This document shows, in pieces, positions 1-8,671 of a stretch of DNA of 64,000 nucleotides; within the stretch, counting starts at the first letter, position 1, and every line of letters begins with the position of its first letter. The DNA is from Emergencia timonensis (lineage in GTDB: Bacteria > Bacillota > Clostridia > Peptostreptococcales > Anaerovoracaceae). The stretch spans positions 1,488,001 through 1,552,000 of the forward strand of contig NZ_FLKM01000009.1 of the NCBI RefSeq assembly GCF_900086585.1, given 5' to 3'. The translations under genes and the position numbers were made by a program. The notes under the pieces are model-generated. The model searched no databases and was not told the DNA's origin. It saw nothing but the letters and a program-made list of their open reading frames with translations.

Positions 1-52
1 TGAATACAGAAAAAAGAAGGATGATGTTTATAAAAAATGAAATGAGAATTTA

Positions 53-208
53 ATGATTGCACCAAACCCAATCAGACTGTGGAAAATGATTGTTTCAGCT
101 ATAGCATTCCTTCTGTGCTGTATCAGTTTAGCAATGTTACAGAAAGATTTTCAAAAACCAAAAAGAACCTTTATTCTCCGATATCGCCATATATCATTTT
201 CCTGCTGA
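53..208 (+). CDS. possible 51-aa small membrane protein (doubtful)
   Basis: An ATG-initiated 51-codon frame contains one hydrophobic stretch (about residues 12-29, rich in Ile, Ala, Leu and Cys) followed by a basic tail. The ribosome binding site is poor (a GAG about 6 bases upstream) and I recognise no family. An overlapping 65-codon frame begins at 79, so at most one is real. Apart from these frames I see nothing firm in bases 1-300. Confidence 0.15.
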   Translation: MIAPNPIRLWKMIVSAIAFLLCCISLAMLQKDFQKPKRTFILRYRHISFSC

Positions 209-305
209 TTACCTTTCGCTCGTATTGCCGGTTGAAAAGCCGTAAAAAGTGCGAAAGGAATCTTACAAAACTGTAAGCGCCCTGTAAGTCAAAGCTATGG
301 CAGCG

Positions 306-348
306 CCCCTTTCCAAAAGATACAATGGTAGTATCAAAAGGAAAGGGG
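306..348 (+). promoter_or_regulatory. inverted repeat that can sequester the RBS of the glycosyltransferase gene
   Basis: CCCCTTTCC (306-314) is the exact complement of GGAAAGGGG (340-348); inside it GATAC (319-323) pairs with GTATC (331-335), separated from the outer stem by AAAA on both sides. The 3' arm contains the purine-rich ribosome binding site of the gene starting at 357, so in RNA the stem would hide it. A DNA operator is the alternative reading. Confidence 0.55.
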
Positions 349-356
349 TGTTTTCG

Positions 357-974
357 ATGAGAAGATTGTTTAAAGGTTTTGCTATGACTGTTTTAATTAC
401 CATGTTGATCGGCGCCATTGTTACGGCTCCAACAGTATACAAAGGATACAAGCTCTACAAGGCAGCAATCAAGGAAACGACCATCGCAGAGAAGGTTGCA
501 GAAATCAAACGCAGCGTCAACTATGTAGATCTTGACGACATTTCGGATTATTTTAAGGATGAAATTATCAAGTCAGAGGACAAGCGCTTTCGGTTCCACT
601 TTGGCATCGACCCCCTTGCCATCGTAAGAGCGATCAAAAACGACCTCCTGGCGGGCAGCTTTGTAGAAGGAGGCAGCACCATCACCCAGCAGCTGGCGAA
701 AAACATGTACTTTGACTTCGACAAAAACTTTGAGAGAAAGGTGGCCGAGGTCTTTGTCGCTTTCCATTTAGAAAAGGATTATACGAAAGATGAAATTTTG
801 GAAATGTACCTGAACTGCATCTACTTTGGTGAAAACTGTTATGGCATCAAAGAGGCTGCAAACCATTATTATGGAGCGGTGCCGGACAATATGTCCAAAG
901 CGCAGGCCGACAGCCTGGTCATAACGATCAAGTGTCCAAACCTATATAATCCCAATGAGCGAGAAGCGGCTTAA
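357..974 (+). CDS. mtgA: monofunctional peptidoglycan glycosyltransferase (GT51)
   Basis: Membrane-anchored GT51 enzyme that would polymerise lipid II into glycan strands at the outer face of the membrane. The 205-aa product has an N-terminal transmembrane anchor (about residues 8-28) and then the GT51 domain. Motif 1 is SEDKRFRFHFG with catalytic Glu74; motif 2 is GGSTITQQLAKN (105-116); LEKDYTKDEILEMYLN (138-153) is the next motif. No transpeptidase domain follows, so it is the monofunctional type. The ATG at 357 is chosen because GGAAAGGGG lies 8 bases upstream; a frame open from 297 would add 20 residues without a ribosome binding site. It stands alone, and its ribosome binding site is inside an inverted repeat. 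The symbol follows the monofunctional class; some annotators would call it PBP-like. Confidence 0.88.
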   Translation: MRRLFKGFAMTVLITMLIGAIVTAPTVYKGYKLYKAAIKETTIAEKVAEIKRSVNYVDLDDISDYFKDEIIKSEDKRFRFHFGIDPLAIVRAIKNDLLAGSFVEGGSTITQQLAKNMYFDFDKNFERKVAEVFVAFHLEKDYTKDEILEMYLNCIYFGENCYGIKEAANHYYGAVPDNMSKAQADSLVITIKCPNLYNPNEREAA

Positions 975-1098
975 ACTGATAAGCCTGACTGCAGGTCATA
1001 AATTTTGCCAGGCAAATCAATTGCTTCTTTAGGCAGAATGTCATACTTTCCCCATCTTAGAATAGAATGTAGTAATGCGAGTTTCTGGGAGGGAAAAT

Positions 1099-1740
1099 AT
1101 GATAAATTTAGAAGACAGCAATACCAGTACAAATGTAGCCCATGTTTGCGGGGAAATAATAGATGGCCTGAAATTCAGCCATAGGACATATGGAGAGGTT
1201 TTTTACACGTTTGAAATAGGCGTTTTGCGTAACAGCGGCTATGAGGATCAAATTATTGTCATGGCGTCGGAGCGGATTTTGAGTACTATGAATATAGAGC
1301 TGGGCGAATATGTAAACATAGAAGGGCAAATCAGAACTTATAACGAGGACGTAGAAGGACATAACAAACTCAATATCGTTATATTTGCCAGAGATATTAC
1401 GGAGGCAGATCCAGAGGATGAGGCGATAAACGAAATCTATTTGGAAGGATTTTTATGTAAGAAGCCGTTGCAGAGAACTTCACCACTTGGCCGAAAGATA
1501 TGTGATCTGATGTTGGCCGTCAACCGCATGTATAATAAATCGGACTACATACCTTGTATCGCCTGGGGAAGAAACGCAATCTATTCCAGTACCCTTGATG
1601 TGGGAGATAGAATTGCCATTCACGGCAGACTGCAGAGCAGGCAATATAAGAAAAAATGCGAAGATGGAGACGTTTTAATCAAAACCGCATATGAAGTTTC
1701 CATATTAGCGCTTGAAACCTTTACAACGGATATGGTATAA
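1099..1740 (+). CDS. tandem OB-fold, single-stranded DNA-binding-like protein
   Basis: The 213-aa product looks like two SSB-type OB folds in a row: residues about 8-110 (core VAHVCGEIIDG and LGEYVNIEGQIRTYN) and about 118-205 (NEIYLEGFLCKKP, then CIAWGRNA and VGDRIAIHGRLQSRQY). The second half closely resembles the start of primosomal/SSB proteins. It presumably binds single-stranded nucleic acid; it lacks the acidic C-terminal tip that recruits partners in standard SSB, so it is an accessory SSB-like protein rather than the main SSB. The ATG at 1099 has GGGAGGG 5 bases upstream; an earlier in-frame ATG at 1075 has none. It is monocistronic. Confidence 0.7.
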   Translation: MINLEDSNTSTNVAHVCGEIIDGLKFSHRTYGEVFYTFEIGVLRNSGYEDQIIVMASERILSTMNIELGEYVNIEGQIRTYNEDVEGHNKLNIVIFARDITEADPEDEAINEIYLEGFLCKKPLQRTSPLGRKICDLMLAVNRMYNKSDYIPCIAWGRNAIYSSTLDVGDRIAIHGRLQSRQYKKKCEDGDVLIKTAYEVSILALETFTTDMV

Positions 1741-1900
1741 TGATTCCGTTAATCTTACGGCGTTGCCTTTTTGCCCCGACTTTAGTCGGCTAGGCAAAAC
1801 GGACAGCGAAGCGAGCAGCGCGAGCGTAGGAGAATTGCGTAGCAATACGTTGCCGCAAGGTAGGAACCATTGAATCATGACGTTTGATTCTATTTCTAGC
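1741..1900 (+). repeat. structured intergenic sequence upstream of glyA, possible diverged repeat unit
   Basis: A GC-richer intergenic stretch contains a strong hairpin: TTTTGCC (1769-1775) with GGCAAAA (1793-1799) and, inside it, CCGAC (1776-1780) with GTCGG (1785-1789). A small ATTGC/GCAAT hairpin follows near 1834-1846. It finishes with GGAACCATTG (1863-1872), similar to the 3' end of the TACGAC...ACCATTA repeat units found later in the window. Membership of that family is uncertain. Confidence 0.35.
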
Positions 1901-1910
1901 GGAATGCACG

Positions 1911-1919
1911 TGGTATAAT
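1911..1919 (+). promoter_or_regulatory. extended -10 promoter of glyA
   Basis: TGGTATAAT is a perfect extended -10 (TGn-TATAAT). The region 17 bases upstream (around 1891) is a poor -35, which fits an extended -10 promoter. It sits 35 bases before the glyA start. Confidence 0.5.
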
Positions 1920-1953
1920 AAACCTAATTACGAACTGTAAAGGAAGTGGATAA

Positions 1954-3192
1954 ATGTTTAACAAAGATGCTACAGATAACAGCACATACAATGTGGAAAA
2001 TTACAAGTTTATCAAACAGGCTTCACCAGTTGTAGGTGAACTGATTGAGAAAGAATATAACAGACAAAAAGACAACATCGAATTGATTGCTTCTGAGAAC
2101 TATTGTTCTGAGGCGGTGCTTGCAGCTTGTGGAAGCTGTTTGTCCTGGAAATACGCTGAAGGCTATCCTTATGTAAGGACATCAGGAAATACCAGCAGAT
2201 ATTACGGCGGCACGAAATACGTCGACGAACTGGAAGAATACTGTTGTACCAAATGGAAAGAAGTATTTGATACGGATTATCATGTCAATGTACAGCCGCA
2301 CAGCGGTTCACAAGCAAACTTTGCAGCATACAAAGCAATTTTAAAGCCAGGAGACACGATTTTGTCACTGAGTTTGGATAATGGCGGACATCTGACCCAC
2401 GGTTCATCAGTAAATTTCAGCGGCAAACTCTATGACATGGTTTTCTACGATGTGGATGAAAGAGGCTATATAGATATGGAGGACGTCAGAAAAAAAGCGC
2501 ACGAATGCAAACCGCAGCTGATTCTGACGGGCGCCAGCGCTTACTCCAGAATAATAGATTTTGCAGCATTTGCAGAAATTGCGAAAGAAGTGGGCGCTTA
2601 TTTCATGGTAGACATGGCGCATATTGCTGGATTGGTAGCTGGTAACGAGCATCCATCTCCATTTGGATATGCAGATATTGTAACGACGACAACCCACAAG
2701 ACACTGAGAGGACCGAGAGGCGGTTTGATTTTCGGAAGAACTGAGCTGGCAAAGAAAATTGACAGTGCAGTATTCCCGTATGCGCAGGGCGGTCCATTGG
2801 AGCATATCATCGCCGGAAAAGCGATTTGTGCAGAAGAGGCGTTACGGCCAGAATACAAAGAATACGCACATCAGGTCGTTGTCAACTGCAAGGCTTTCTG
2901 TGATGAGTTTATCAAATTGGGATACAAGGTTGTGACTGGAGGAACAGACAATCACGTATTCCTGCTTGATTTAACGGAATTCCCGTTTAGTGGGAAGGAC
3001 TTACAGGACGGGCTGGACGATGCCGGGATTACGTTGAATAAGAACTGTGTCCCTAATGAAACTCGTTCTCCAAAAGAAACTAGCGGCGTCAGAATCGGAA
3101 CAGCGCCGATGACTACCAGAGGCTACAAAGAAGAGGACTTCAGAGAAGTAGCACATAAAGTCGATGCCGTCATAAAGGAAATGTTAAAATAA
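1954..3192 (+). CDS. glyA: serine hydroxymethyltransferase
   Basis: PLP enzyme that interconverts serine plus tetrahydrofolate with glycine plus 5,10-methylene-THF in the cytoplasm. The 412 residues match the normal bacterial length. Visible motifs: SGSQANFAAY near the N-terminal third, VDMAHIAGLVA before the active site, and the PLP-lysine motif TTTTHKTLRGPRGG. The start ATG has AAGGAAG 7 bases upstream. It has its own promoter and is followed by a clear terminator, so it is a single-gene transcription unit. Confidence 0.97.
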   Translation: MFNKDATDNSTYNVENYKFIKQASPVVGELIEKEYNRQKDNIELIASENYCSEAVLAACGSCLSWKYAEGYPYVRTSGNTSRYYGGTKYVDELEEYCCTKWKEVFDTDYHVNVQPHSGSQANFAAYKAILKPGDTILSLSLDNGGHLTHGSSVNFSGKLYDMVFYDVDERGYIDMEDVRKKAHECKPQLILTGASAYSRIIDFAAFAEIAKEVGAYFMVDMAHIAGLVAGNEHPSPFGYADIVTTTTHKTLRGPRGGLIFGRTELAKKIDSAVFPYAQGGPLEHIIAGKAICAEEALRPEYKEYAHQVVVNCKAFCDEFIKLGYKVVTGGTDNHVFLLDLTEFPFSGKDLQDGLDDAGITLNKNCVPNETRSPKETSGVRIGTAPMTTRGYKEEDFREVAHKVDAVIKEMLK

Positions 3193-3210
3193 AGTGAAAT
3201 AGACTAGGAT

Positions 3211-3239
3211 AGAGCTGTCTCTCGTGAGACAGCTCTTTT
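3211..3239 (+). terminator. terminator after glyA
   Basis: AGAGCTGTCTC (3211-3221), loop TCGT, then AGAGCTGTCTC's exact complement (3226-3236) running into TTTT: an 11-bp stem with a tetraloop. Confidence 0.85.
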
Positions 3240-3286
3240 GAATCTCAATATGATAATTTGTCGAAAAAGAGAATCGTCTATGATAA

Positions 3287-3315
3287 TTGCATATGCTGGG
3301 GAATTATGTTAAAAT
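3287..3315 (+). promoter_or_regulatory. sigma-A promoter of the plsX operon
   Basis: TTGCAT (3287-3292), 17-base spacer, TAAAAT (3310-3315). It lies about 94 bases before plsX and directly after the glyA terminator. Confidence 0.55.
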
Positions 3316-3408
3316 AACTGTGTATAAGCACGATGAATATGGCAAAATATAACCCGAACAAGTCTTGGGACAACTTTATTATACGACGAAATCCATTGGA
3401 GGATATAC

Positions 3409-4422
3409 ATGAAAATTTTAATAGATGGTATGGGCGGAGACAACGCCCCTGATGAGATTGTTGCAGGCGCCATTGCGGCGGCTAAAGAAATAAAAGATGA
3501 TATCATGATTATCGGAAAAGAGGATATCATAACAAAGAGCATAGAAAAACATGGCTATCATGGCAGCCAGATTACAGTTATCGCAGCCGAAGAGGTTATC
3601 AGCAATGATGAAGCGCCGGTAAAGGCTGTACGGACTAAGAAAGAATCTTCTATCGTCAAAGGCCTGAGCATGGTCAAAAAAGGCGAAGCGGACGTATTTC
3701 TTTCGGCGGGCAGTACAGGCGCGCTTTTAGCTGGCGGACTCTTTATTCTGGGAAGAATACAGGGTATCGACAGGCCGACCTTGGCTACGGTTTATCCTGT
3801 CATCGGAAAGGAACCGTCTATTCTGGTAGATACGGGAGCCAATGCAGAATGTAAACCAAATAATCTGTTTGAATTTGCTACAATGGGCAGTATATATATG
3901 GAGAAGGTGATCGGCAGAGAGAACCCGTCCGTAGGACTTGTCAATAACGGTACAGAAGAAGGAAAAGGCACGACCCTGACCAAGGCGGCCTATGAACTGA
4001 TCGATAAAAGCGACCTGAATTTTATCGGCAGCGTTGAGGCGAGGGAACTTCCTAATGGAGCCTGCGACGTGATCGTAACAGACGGATTTACAGGCAATGC
4101 GATTATCAAGCTGACAGAAGGCATGGGGCTGATGGTCCTCAGAGAGATGAAGAGAAGATTTCTCTCTAATACCAAATCAAAGCTGGGCGCCATGCTTCTG
4201 AAAGACCAGCTTTCTGGAATAAAAAAAGAATTCAACTATGCAGAGTACGGCGGTGCGCCGCTTTTGGGAGTGAAGGGCGCCATGCTCAAGATGCACGGAT
4301 CTTCCGACGCACTGGCAGTCAAGCAGACGATTATCAAAGCGATTCCGTATGTTGAAGGAAACGTCGTTGATACCATACAAAATTCAGTTTTAGAAATTGA
4401 GGAGATTTTAATCAGTGAATAA
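3409..4422 (+). CDS. plsX: phosphate acyltransferase PlsX
   Basis: Makes acyl-phosphate from acyl-ACP, the first committed step of the PlsX/PlsY phospholipid pathway; it acts peripherally at the membrane. The 337 residues match the family. Typical motifs are visible: ILIDGMGGDNAP at the N-terminus, LSAGSTGALLAGG in the middle, and VIVTDGFTGNAIIK followed by YAEYGGAPLLGVKG. AGGAGG-like ribosome binding site upstream. It overlaps rnc by 8 bases; acpP, often found between them in Clostridia, is absent here. plsY, its partner, is 6.5 kb downstream in the same run of genes. Confidence 0.97.
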   Translation: MKILIDGMGGDNAPDEIVAGAIAAAKEIKDDIMIIGKEDIITKSIEKHGYHGSQITVIAAEEVISNDEAPVKAVRTKKESSIVKGLSMVKKGEADVFLSAGSTGALLAGGLFILGRIQGIDRPTLATVYPVIGKEPSILVDTGANAECKPNNLFEFATMGSIYMEKVIGRENPSVGLVNNGTEEGKGTTLTKAAYELIDKSDLNFIGSVEARELPNGACDVIVTDGFTGNAIIKLTEGMGLMVLREMKRRFLSNTKSKLGAMLLKDQLSGIKKEFNYAEYGGAPLLGVKGAMLKMHGSSDALAVKQTIIKAIPYVEGNVVDTIQNSVLEIEEILISE

Positions 4423-5104
4423 CGGTGAATTTGAAAAAGTAATAGACTACACTTTCAAAAATAAAGCTTTGTTGGACAAGGCTCTTACTCACAGTTCATT
4501 TTGCAGGGAACATGCAGTGGAAACGAGAGACAATAACGAACGGCTGGAATTTCTAGGTGACGCATTTTTTGATGCAATTATCAGTGTTGAGCTTTATAAG
4601 CGTTTGGAAAAAGTAGATGAGGGCAAATTGACAAAGACCAGAGCGCTCATCGTATGTGAAAAGTCACTGGCTACGGTGGCTCAAAAACTCAGAATTGGAG
4701 AATATCTGAACATGGGGAAAGGCGAGGAGCATTCTGGCGGCAGACATCGAGAATCCATCCTGGCAGACGCAGTAGAGGCTGTCATCGGGGCTATTTACCT
4801 TGATGGCGGGTATGACGAAGCTGCCCGTTTTGTTTCGAGAGAATTTGAGGCTACTGTAATTGACGCACTGGCCGGAAAATTATTTACCGATTATAAAACC
4901 CAGGTGCAGGAGGCTTTGCAGAAGAGAGGGCAGAAAACCTCTATTTCCTACCACTTGGATAAGGAGGAAGGACCGGACCATGACAAGACTTTTTACGTGC
5001 ATCTCGTATGTAATGGTAAAACCTTGGGCAGCGGGCGCGGAAAAAGTAAAAAAGAAGCCGAACAAAACGCAGCGAGAGCAACCCTAGAGGGAGGAATTAG
5101 ATAG
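4415..5104 (+). CDS. rnc: ribonuclease III
   Basis: Double-strand-specific endoribonuclease for rRNA and mRNA processing. The 229-aa product has the RNase III domain with signature NERLEFLGDAFFDAI (residues about 42-56, catalytic Glu and Asp) and the second acidic cluster ADAVEAVIGAIYLDGG, followed by a C-terminal double-stranded-RNA-binding domain (about 160-227). GTG start at 4415 overlaps the end of plsX; GAGGAG lies about 10 bases upstream inside plsX, suggesting translational coupling. Confidence 0.97.
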   Translation: MNNGEFEKVIDYTFKNKALLDKALTHSSFCREHAVETRDNNERLEFLGDAFFDAIISVELYKRLEKVDEGKLTKTRALIVCEKSLATVAQKLRIGEYLNMGKGEEHSGGRHRESILADAVEAVIGAIYLDGGYDEAARFVSREFEATVIDALAGKLFTDYKTQVQEALQKRGQKTSISYHLDKEEGPDHDKTFYVHLVCNGKTLGSGRGKSKKEAEQNAARATLEGGIR

Positions 5105-5105
5105 C

Positions 5106-8100
5106 ATGTATTTTAAAAGACTGGAGATGCACGGATTCAAGTCCTTTGCAGAGCCTGTAGTCATAGAATTCCACGAAGGCGTCACCTGTATTGTCGGTCC
5201 TAATGGAAGCGGTAAGAGCAACATCAGTGATGCTATCCGTTGGGTGCTTGGGGAACAGAGCCCAAAGGCACTTCGCGGCGGCAAGATGGAAGAGGTCATC
5301 TTCGCGGGTACTGCTGACAGGAAATCTCGCGGTATGGCCGAAGTGACTTTAGTAATTGATAACTCAACGGGAATTCTGGATATCGATTACAATGAAGTGG
5401 CCATCACCAGGAGAATGTATCGCTCCGGCGAAAGCGAATACTTGATTAACAATCATCAGTGCAGGCTTCGGGACATCAGGGAACTGATTATGGATACCGG
5501 TATTGGAGTAGATGGATATTCCCTAATCGGACAAGGAAAAATTTCAGATATCGTAAGCAACAAGCCGGAGAGCAGAAGAGAAATCTTCGAAGAAGCTGCC
5601 GGCGTTGTCATGTATAAAAGTAAAAAGGCAGAGGCAGAAAGAAAGCTGGGCTCCACCAGTAACAACCTGGAGAGGGTCAGCGACATTATCGCTGAAATTG
5701 AAGGGCGAATCGATGGACTGCGAGAGGACAGCACAAAAGCAAAAGAATATCTGGAACTGAAGGAACGGTACAGAGATTTAGAAATCAATATTACGCTGAA
5801 GAATATAGAAAACATCAACCAGAGAAATGAAGCGTTCAAAAACGATATTGCGGAGCTGGAGAAAGAAATCACTTCCATTACAGCTTCAAAGAAAAGTGTC
5901 GATGAGGAAGTAGCAGCCGCCAGAGAGAAAAATGAAAACCTGGAGCGTCTGGGAAATGAAGCCAGGGACAAGCTCCTGGAAATCGTAGAAAAAATCAACA
6001 CCTTGACCAATCAGAACCAGCTTAACGAAGAGCGGCTTTCCAGCATAGAAAAGGATAGCAGCAGACTACAGGCTGAGGCCCAAACCTTGAGGGATAAACT
6101 CGATAAAGAAACCCTCAACAAGGAGGAACTGAAAAAGTCAAAAAGCGAGATTCTCAGCAAACATACTGCCGCATCTGAGGAGCTGCAGGAAAAAATACAT
6201 CAACATAGCGAAATAACCAAACAAGCTTCGGAGACTGCGGAAGCCATTGACAGCGGCAGAGAAAAGCTGTTCCAGCTTCACAACCAGATATCCTCAAAGA
6301 ACAGCGAAGTCAAAAGCTATGAGAGTATCAAAGAGACTCTGACCAAAAGAAAGGCACAATTGGCAGAAGACTCTGCAGGTGCGGAAAAAAACAGCGCAGA
6401 TAACGAAAAGATGCTGTCAAGCAGCGAGGAAGAGCAGAAACAGCTTCTCTCTGATTTGCAGGATTTGACAGAGCAATTGTCAGCTTTGGACAAGGAACAG
6501 AAAGACTTGTCTGACCAACAGAAAGAATTGCGTCTCACGTTAGAAGATTTAAAACTGCAGGGGGGGCAGAAAACTTCCAGGAAAAAAACCATCGAAGAGA
6601 TGGAGAATAATTACGAAGGATATAACTATGCCGTAAAATACATAATGAGGTCAGGTATTCCCGGTATTGAAGGCGTAGTCGCCGAATTGATGGAAGTTCC
6701 CAGCGGTTTTGAAGCTGCAATTGAAACTGCTTTAGGCGGGCAGATGCAGAATATCATCTGCGATTCTGACCAAAATGCCAAACTTGCAGTAAACGCCCTA
6801 AAAGAAAATCGGGCAGGCAGATTGACTTTTCTGCCAGTATCCTCTGTAAAGGGCAGTTCGGTGAAGGTCGACAGCCAGATTTCTGCCGATCGCGGATATA
6901 GAGGTCTGGCCGTGGATTGTGTCAGCTTTGATTCCCGTTATCGCAGTATCTTCACTTACCTTTTAGGCAGAGTTGCTGTAGTGGATAACATGGATACGGC
7001 TATCAAACTGTCAAAGATGGCGGGAACTGGGATTCGATTCGTCACCTTGGATGGAGAAATTATCAACGCCAGCGGGGCAATCACTGGCGGTAAATACAAG
7101 AATAAGACGGCGAATCTTCTGGAGCGAAAAAGTGAGATTTCAAAGTTAGAAGAAGAAATTGAAGACCTGCGGCGGCAGGTAAGTGCAGCTTCTGTCCAAT
7201 CAAAGGATGCGGCTGCCAGATTAGAAGAAATCCGAGATGCAAAGCTTACTTTGGAGGCAGGAAAACGCCAAAAGGAAATTGCGCTTGCGGCCTTGGACAG
7301 CACAATCTCGGCGCTGAGAGACACGTTAAATGATATTCAGTTCAGCAGCAGAAAATATGATCGTGAGCTTTTATCTATTGACAAAGAAATGGCAGATGCA
7401 GACAACATGATTGCAGCCTTCAAAAAGGACATTCTAAATGCGGAACAGGCTATAGAAAAGACCAATGCTGCGCTGGAAGAAGCGATGAATGGTTATGAAA
7501 TCATGAAAGAAACAGTCGATTGTGCCAGCGAGGAAATTACCAAGACGAGAATCGCCGTCAACGACTGGGAGAGCAAAAAGGCCAATGTAGAGAATCTTTT
7601 ATCCAGAATTGAGGAAGCTGCCGATGATTATCAATTTCAGATTGAGGAGAAAAAGAGACAGCTGTGCAGGTTAGATGAAGAGAAGAATCAAATTCTCTTT
7701 GGCAGCGGCGACAGCGAAAAAGATACAAAACAACTGATGGAAGAAAAGAAATCCACGGAAAGCTATATCGAGGAAGTGACTTCTGAGAGAGGAAAACTGA
7801 ACGAACGCATCAGCGTCATAACAAAAGAACAGGAGACTGCGGGCGCAAATTTAAATTCTTTTCAAGATCAGAAGTATCAATTAGAAATTAAATTAGCGAA
7901 GAATGAAACGCAGCTGGATACGCACAAGGAAAGGCTGTGGGAGGATTTTGAGATTTCTTATGCCCAAGCGCTGGATCTGAAAAAAGAGGATTTCATCATG
8001 TCCGCGTCAGTGAAAGAAAGTCGTGACATCAGGAATCGAATCAGAGAATTGGGTGAGGTCAATGTAGGTTCTATCAAAGAGTACGAGTCTGTCAGTGAAA

Positions 8101-8654
8101 GGTACCGATTTTTAACAGAGCAGAGAGACGATATTCTGACGGCCATGGAGGAACTGCAGACCATCATCAGCGATATGGATGCGACCATCAAGACAAAGTT
8201 TAAAGAAAACTTTGATCAGATAGTAGAGAATTTTGAAGTCATCTTTCACGAGCTATTTGGCGGCGGTCATGCGGAACTGCGCATGGAGGATGAGAACAAC
8301 CCATTGGAGTCAGGTATCGACATCATCGCGCAGCCGCCGGGCAAGAAGCTGCAGAACATCAACTTGATGAGCGGCGGCGAAAAGACTATGACAGCCATTG
8401 CTCTGATGTTTGCCGTCTTAAAGACGAAACCGACACCGTTCTGCATTCTCGATGAGGTAGAGGCAGCGCTGGACGACGCCAATATCGATAGGTTTGCAAA
8501 CTACTTGCGCAAGTTTGATGGCATTCAATTCGCACTGGTGACTCACCAGAAGGCTACTATGGAGCATGCCGATGTCCTTTATGGCGTGACCATGGCAGAA
8601 CGAGGAGTTTCAAAGGTGCTCAGTCTGCGGCTGGGAGACGATTTTGATTTATAG
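5106..8654 (+). CDS. smc: chromosome segregation SMC protein
   Basis: SMC ATPase that organises and segregates the chromosome with ScpA/ScpB. The 1182 residues show the canonical order: N-terminal ATPase half with Walker A GPNGSGKSN (31-39), long coiled coil (about 170-500), hinge (about 510-670), second coiled coil, and C-terminal half with signature LMSGGEKTM and Walker B CILDEVEAALDD. The start is one base after the rnc stop, with GGAGG about 10 bases upstream. It is followed 17 bases later by ftsY, the classic rnc-smc-ftsY order. Confidence 0.97.
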   Translation: MYFKRLEMHGFKSFAEPVVIEFHEGVTCIVGPNGSGKSNISDAIRWVLGEQSPKALRGGKMEEVIFAGTADRKSRGMAEVTLVIDNSTGILDIDYNEVAITRRMYRSGESEYLINNHQCRLRDIRELIMDTGIGVDGYSLIGQGKISDIVSNKPESRREIFEEAAGVVMYKSKKAEAERKLGSTSNNLERVSDIIAEIEGRIDGLREDSTKAKEYLELKERYRDLEINITLKNIENINQRNEAFKNDIAELEKEITSITASKKSVDEEVAAAREKNENLERLGNEARDKLLEIVEKINTLTNQNQLNEERLSSIEKDSSRLQAEAQTLRDKLDKETLNKEELKKSKSEILSKHTAASEELQEKIHQHSEITKQASETAEAIDSGREKLFQLHNQISSKNSEVKSYESIKETLTKRKAQLAEDSAGAEKNSADNEKMLSSSEEEQKQLLSDLQDLTEQLSALDKEQKDLSDQQKELRLTLEDLKLQGGQKTSRKKTIEEMENNYEGYNYAVKYIMRSGIPGIEGVVAELMEVPSGFEAAIETALGGQMQNIICDSDQNAKLAVNALKENRAGRLTFLPVSSVKGSSVKVDSQISADRGYRGLAVDCVSFDSRYRSIFTYLLGRVAVVDNMDTAIKLSKMAGTGIRFVTLDGEIINASGAITGGKYKNKTANLLERKSEISKLEEEIEDLRRQVSAASVQSKDAAARLEEIRDAKLTLEAGKRQKEIALAALDSTISALRDTLNDIQFSSRKYDRELLSIDKEMADADNMIAAFKKDILNAEQAIEKTNAALEEAMNGYEIMKETVDCASEEITKTRIAVNDWESKKANVENLLSRIEEAADDYQFQIEEKKRQLCRLDEEKNQILFGSGDSEKDTKQLMEEKKSTESYIEEVTSERGKLNERISVITKEQETAGANLNSFQDQKYQLEIKLAKNETQLDTHKERLWEDFEISYAQALDLKKEDFIMSASVKESRDIRNRIRELGEVNVGSIKEYESVSERYRFLTEQRDDILTAMEELQTIISDMDATIKTKFKENFDQIVENFEVIFHELFGGGHAELRMEDENNPLESGIDIIAQPPGKKLQNINLMSGGEKTMTAIALMFAVLKTKPTPFCILDEVEAALDDANIDRFANYLRKFDGIQFALVTHQKATMEHADVLYGVTMAERGVSKVLSLRLGDDFDL

Positions 8655-8671
8655 AATGAGAGGAATAGAAC

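Noticed and set aside
79..276. 65-codon frame at the window start
   Set aside because: No ribosome binding site, no motif, overlaps another weak frame.
5456..6010. 184-codon minus-strand frame within smc
   Set aside because: Serine-rich composition is the mirror of coiled-coil codons (GAA/AAG); shadow of smc.
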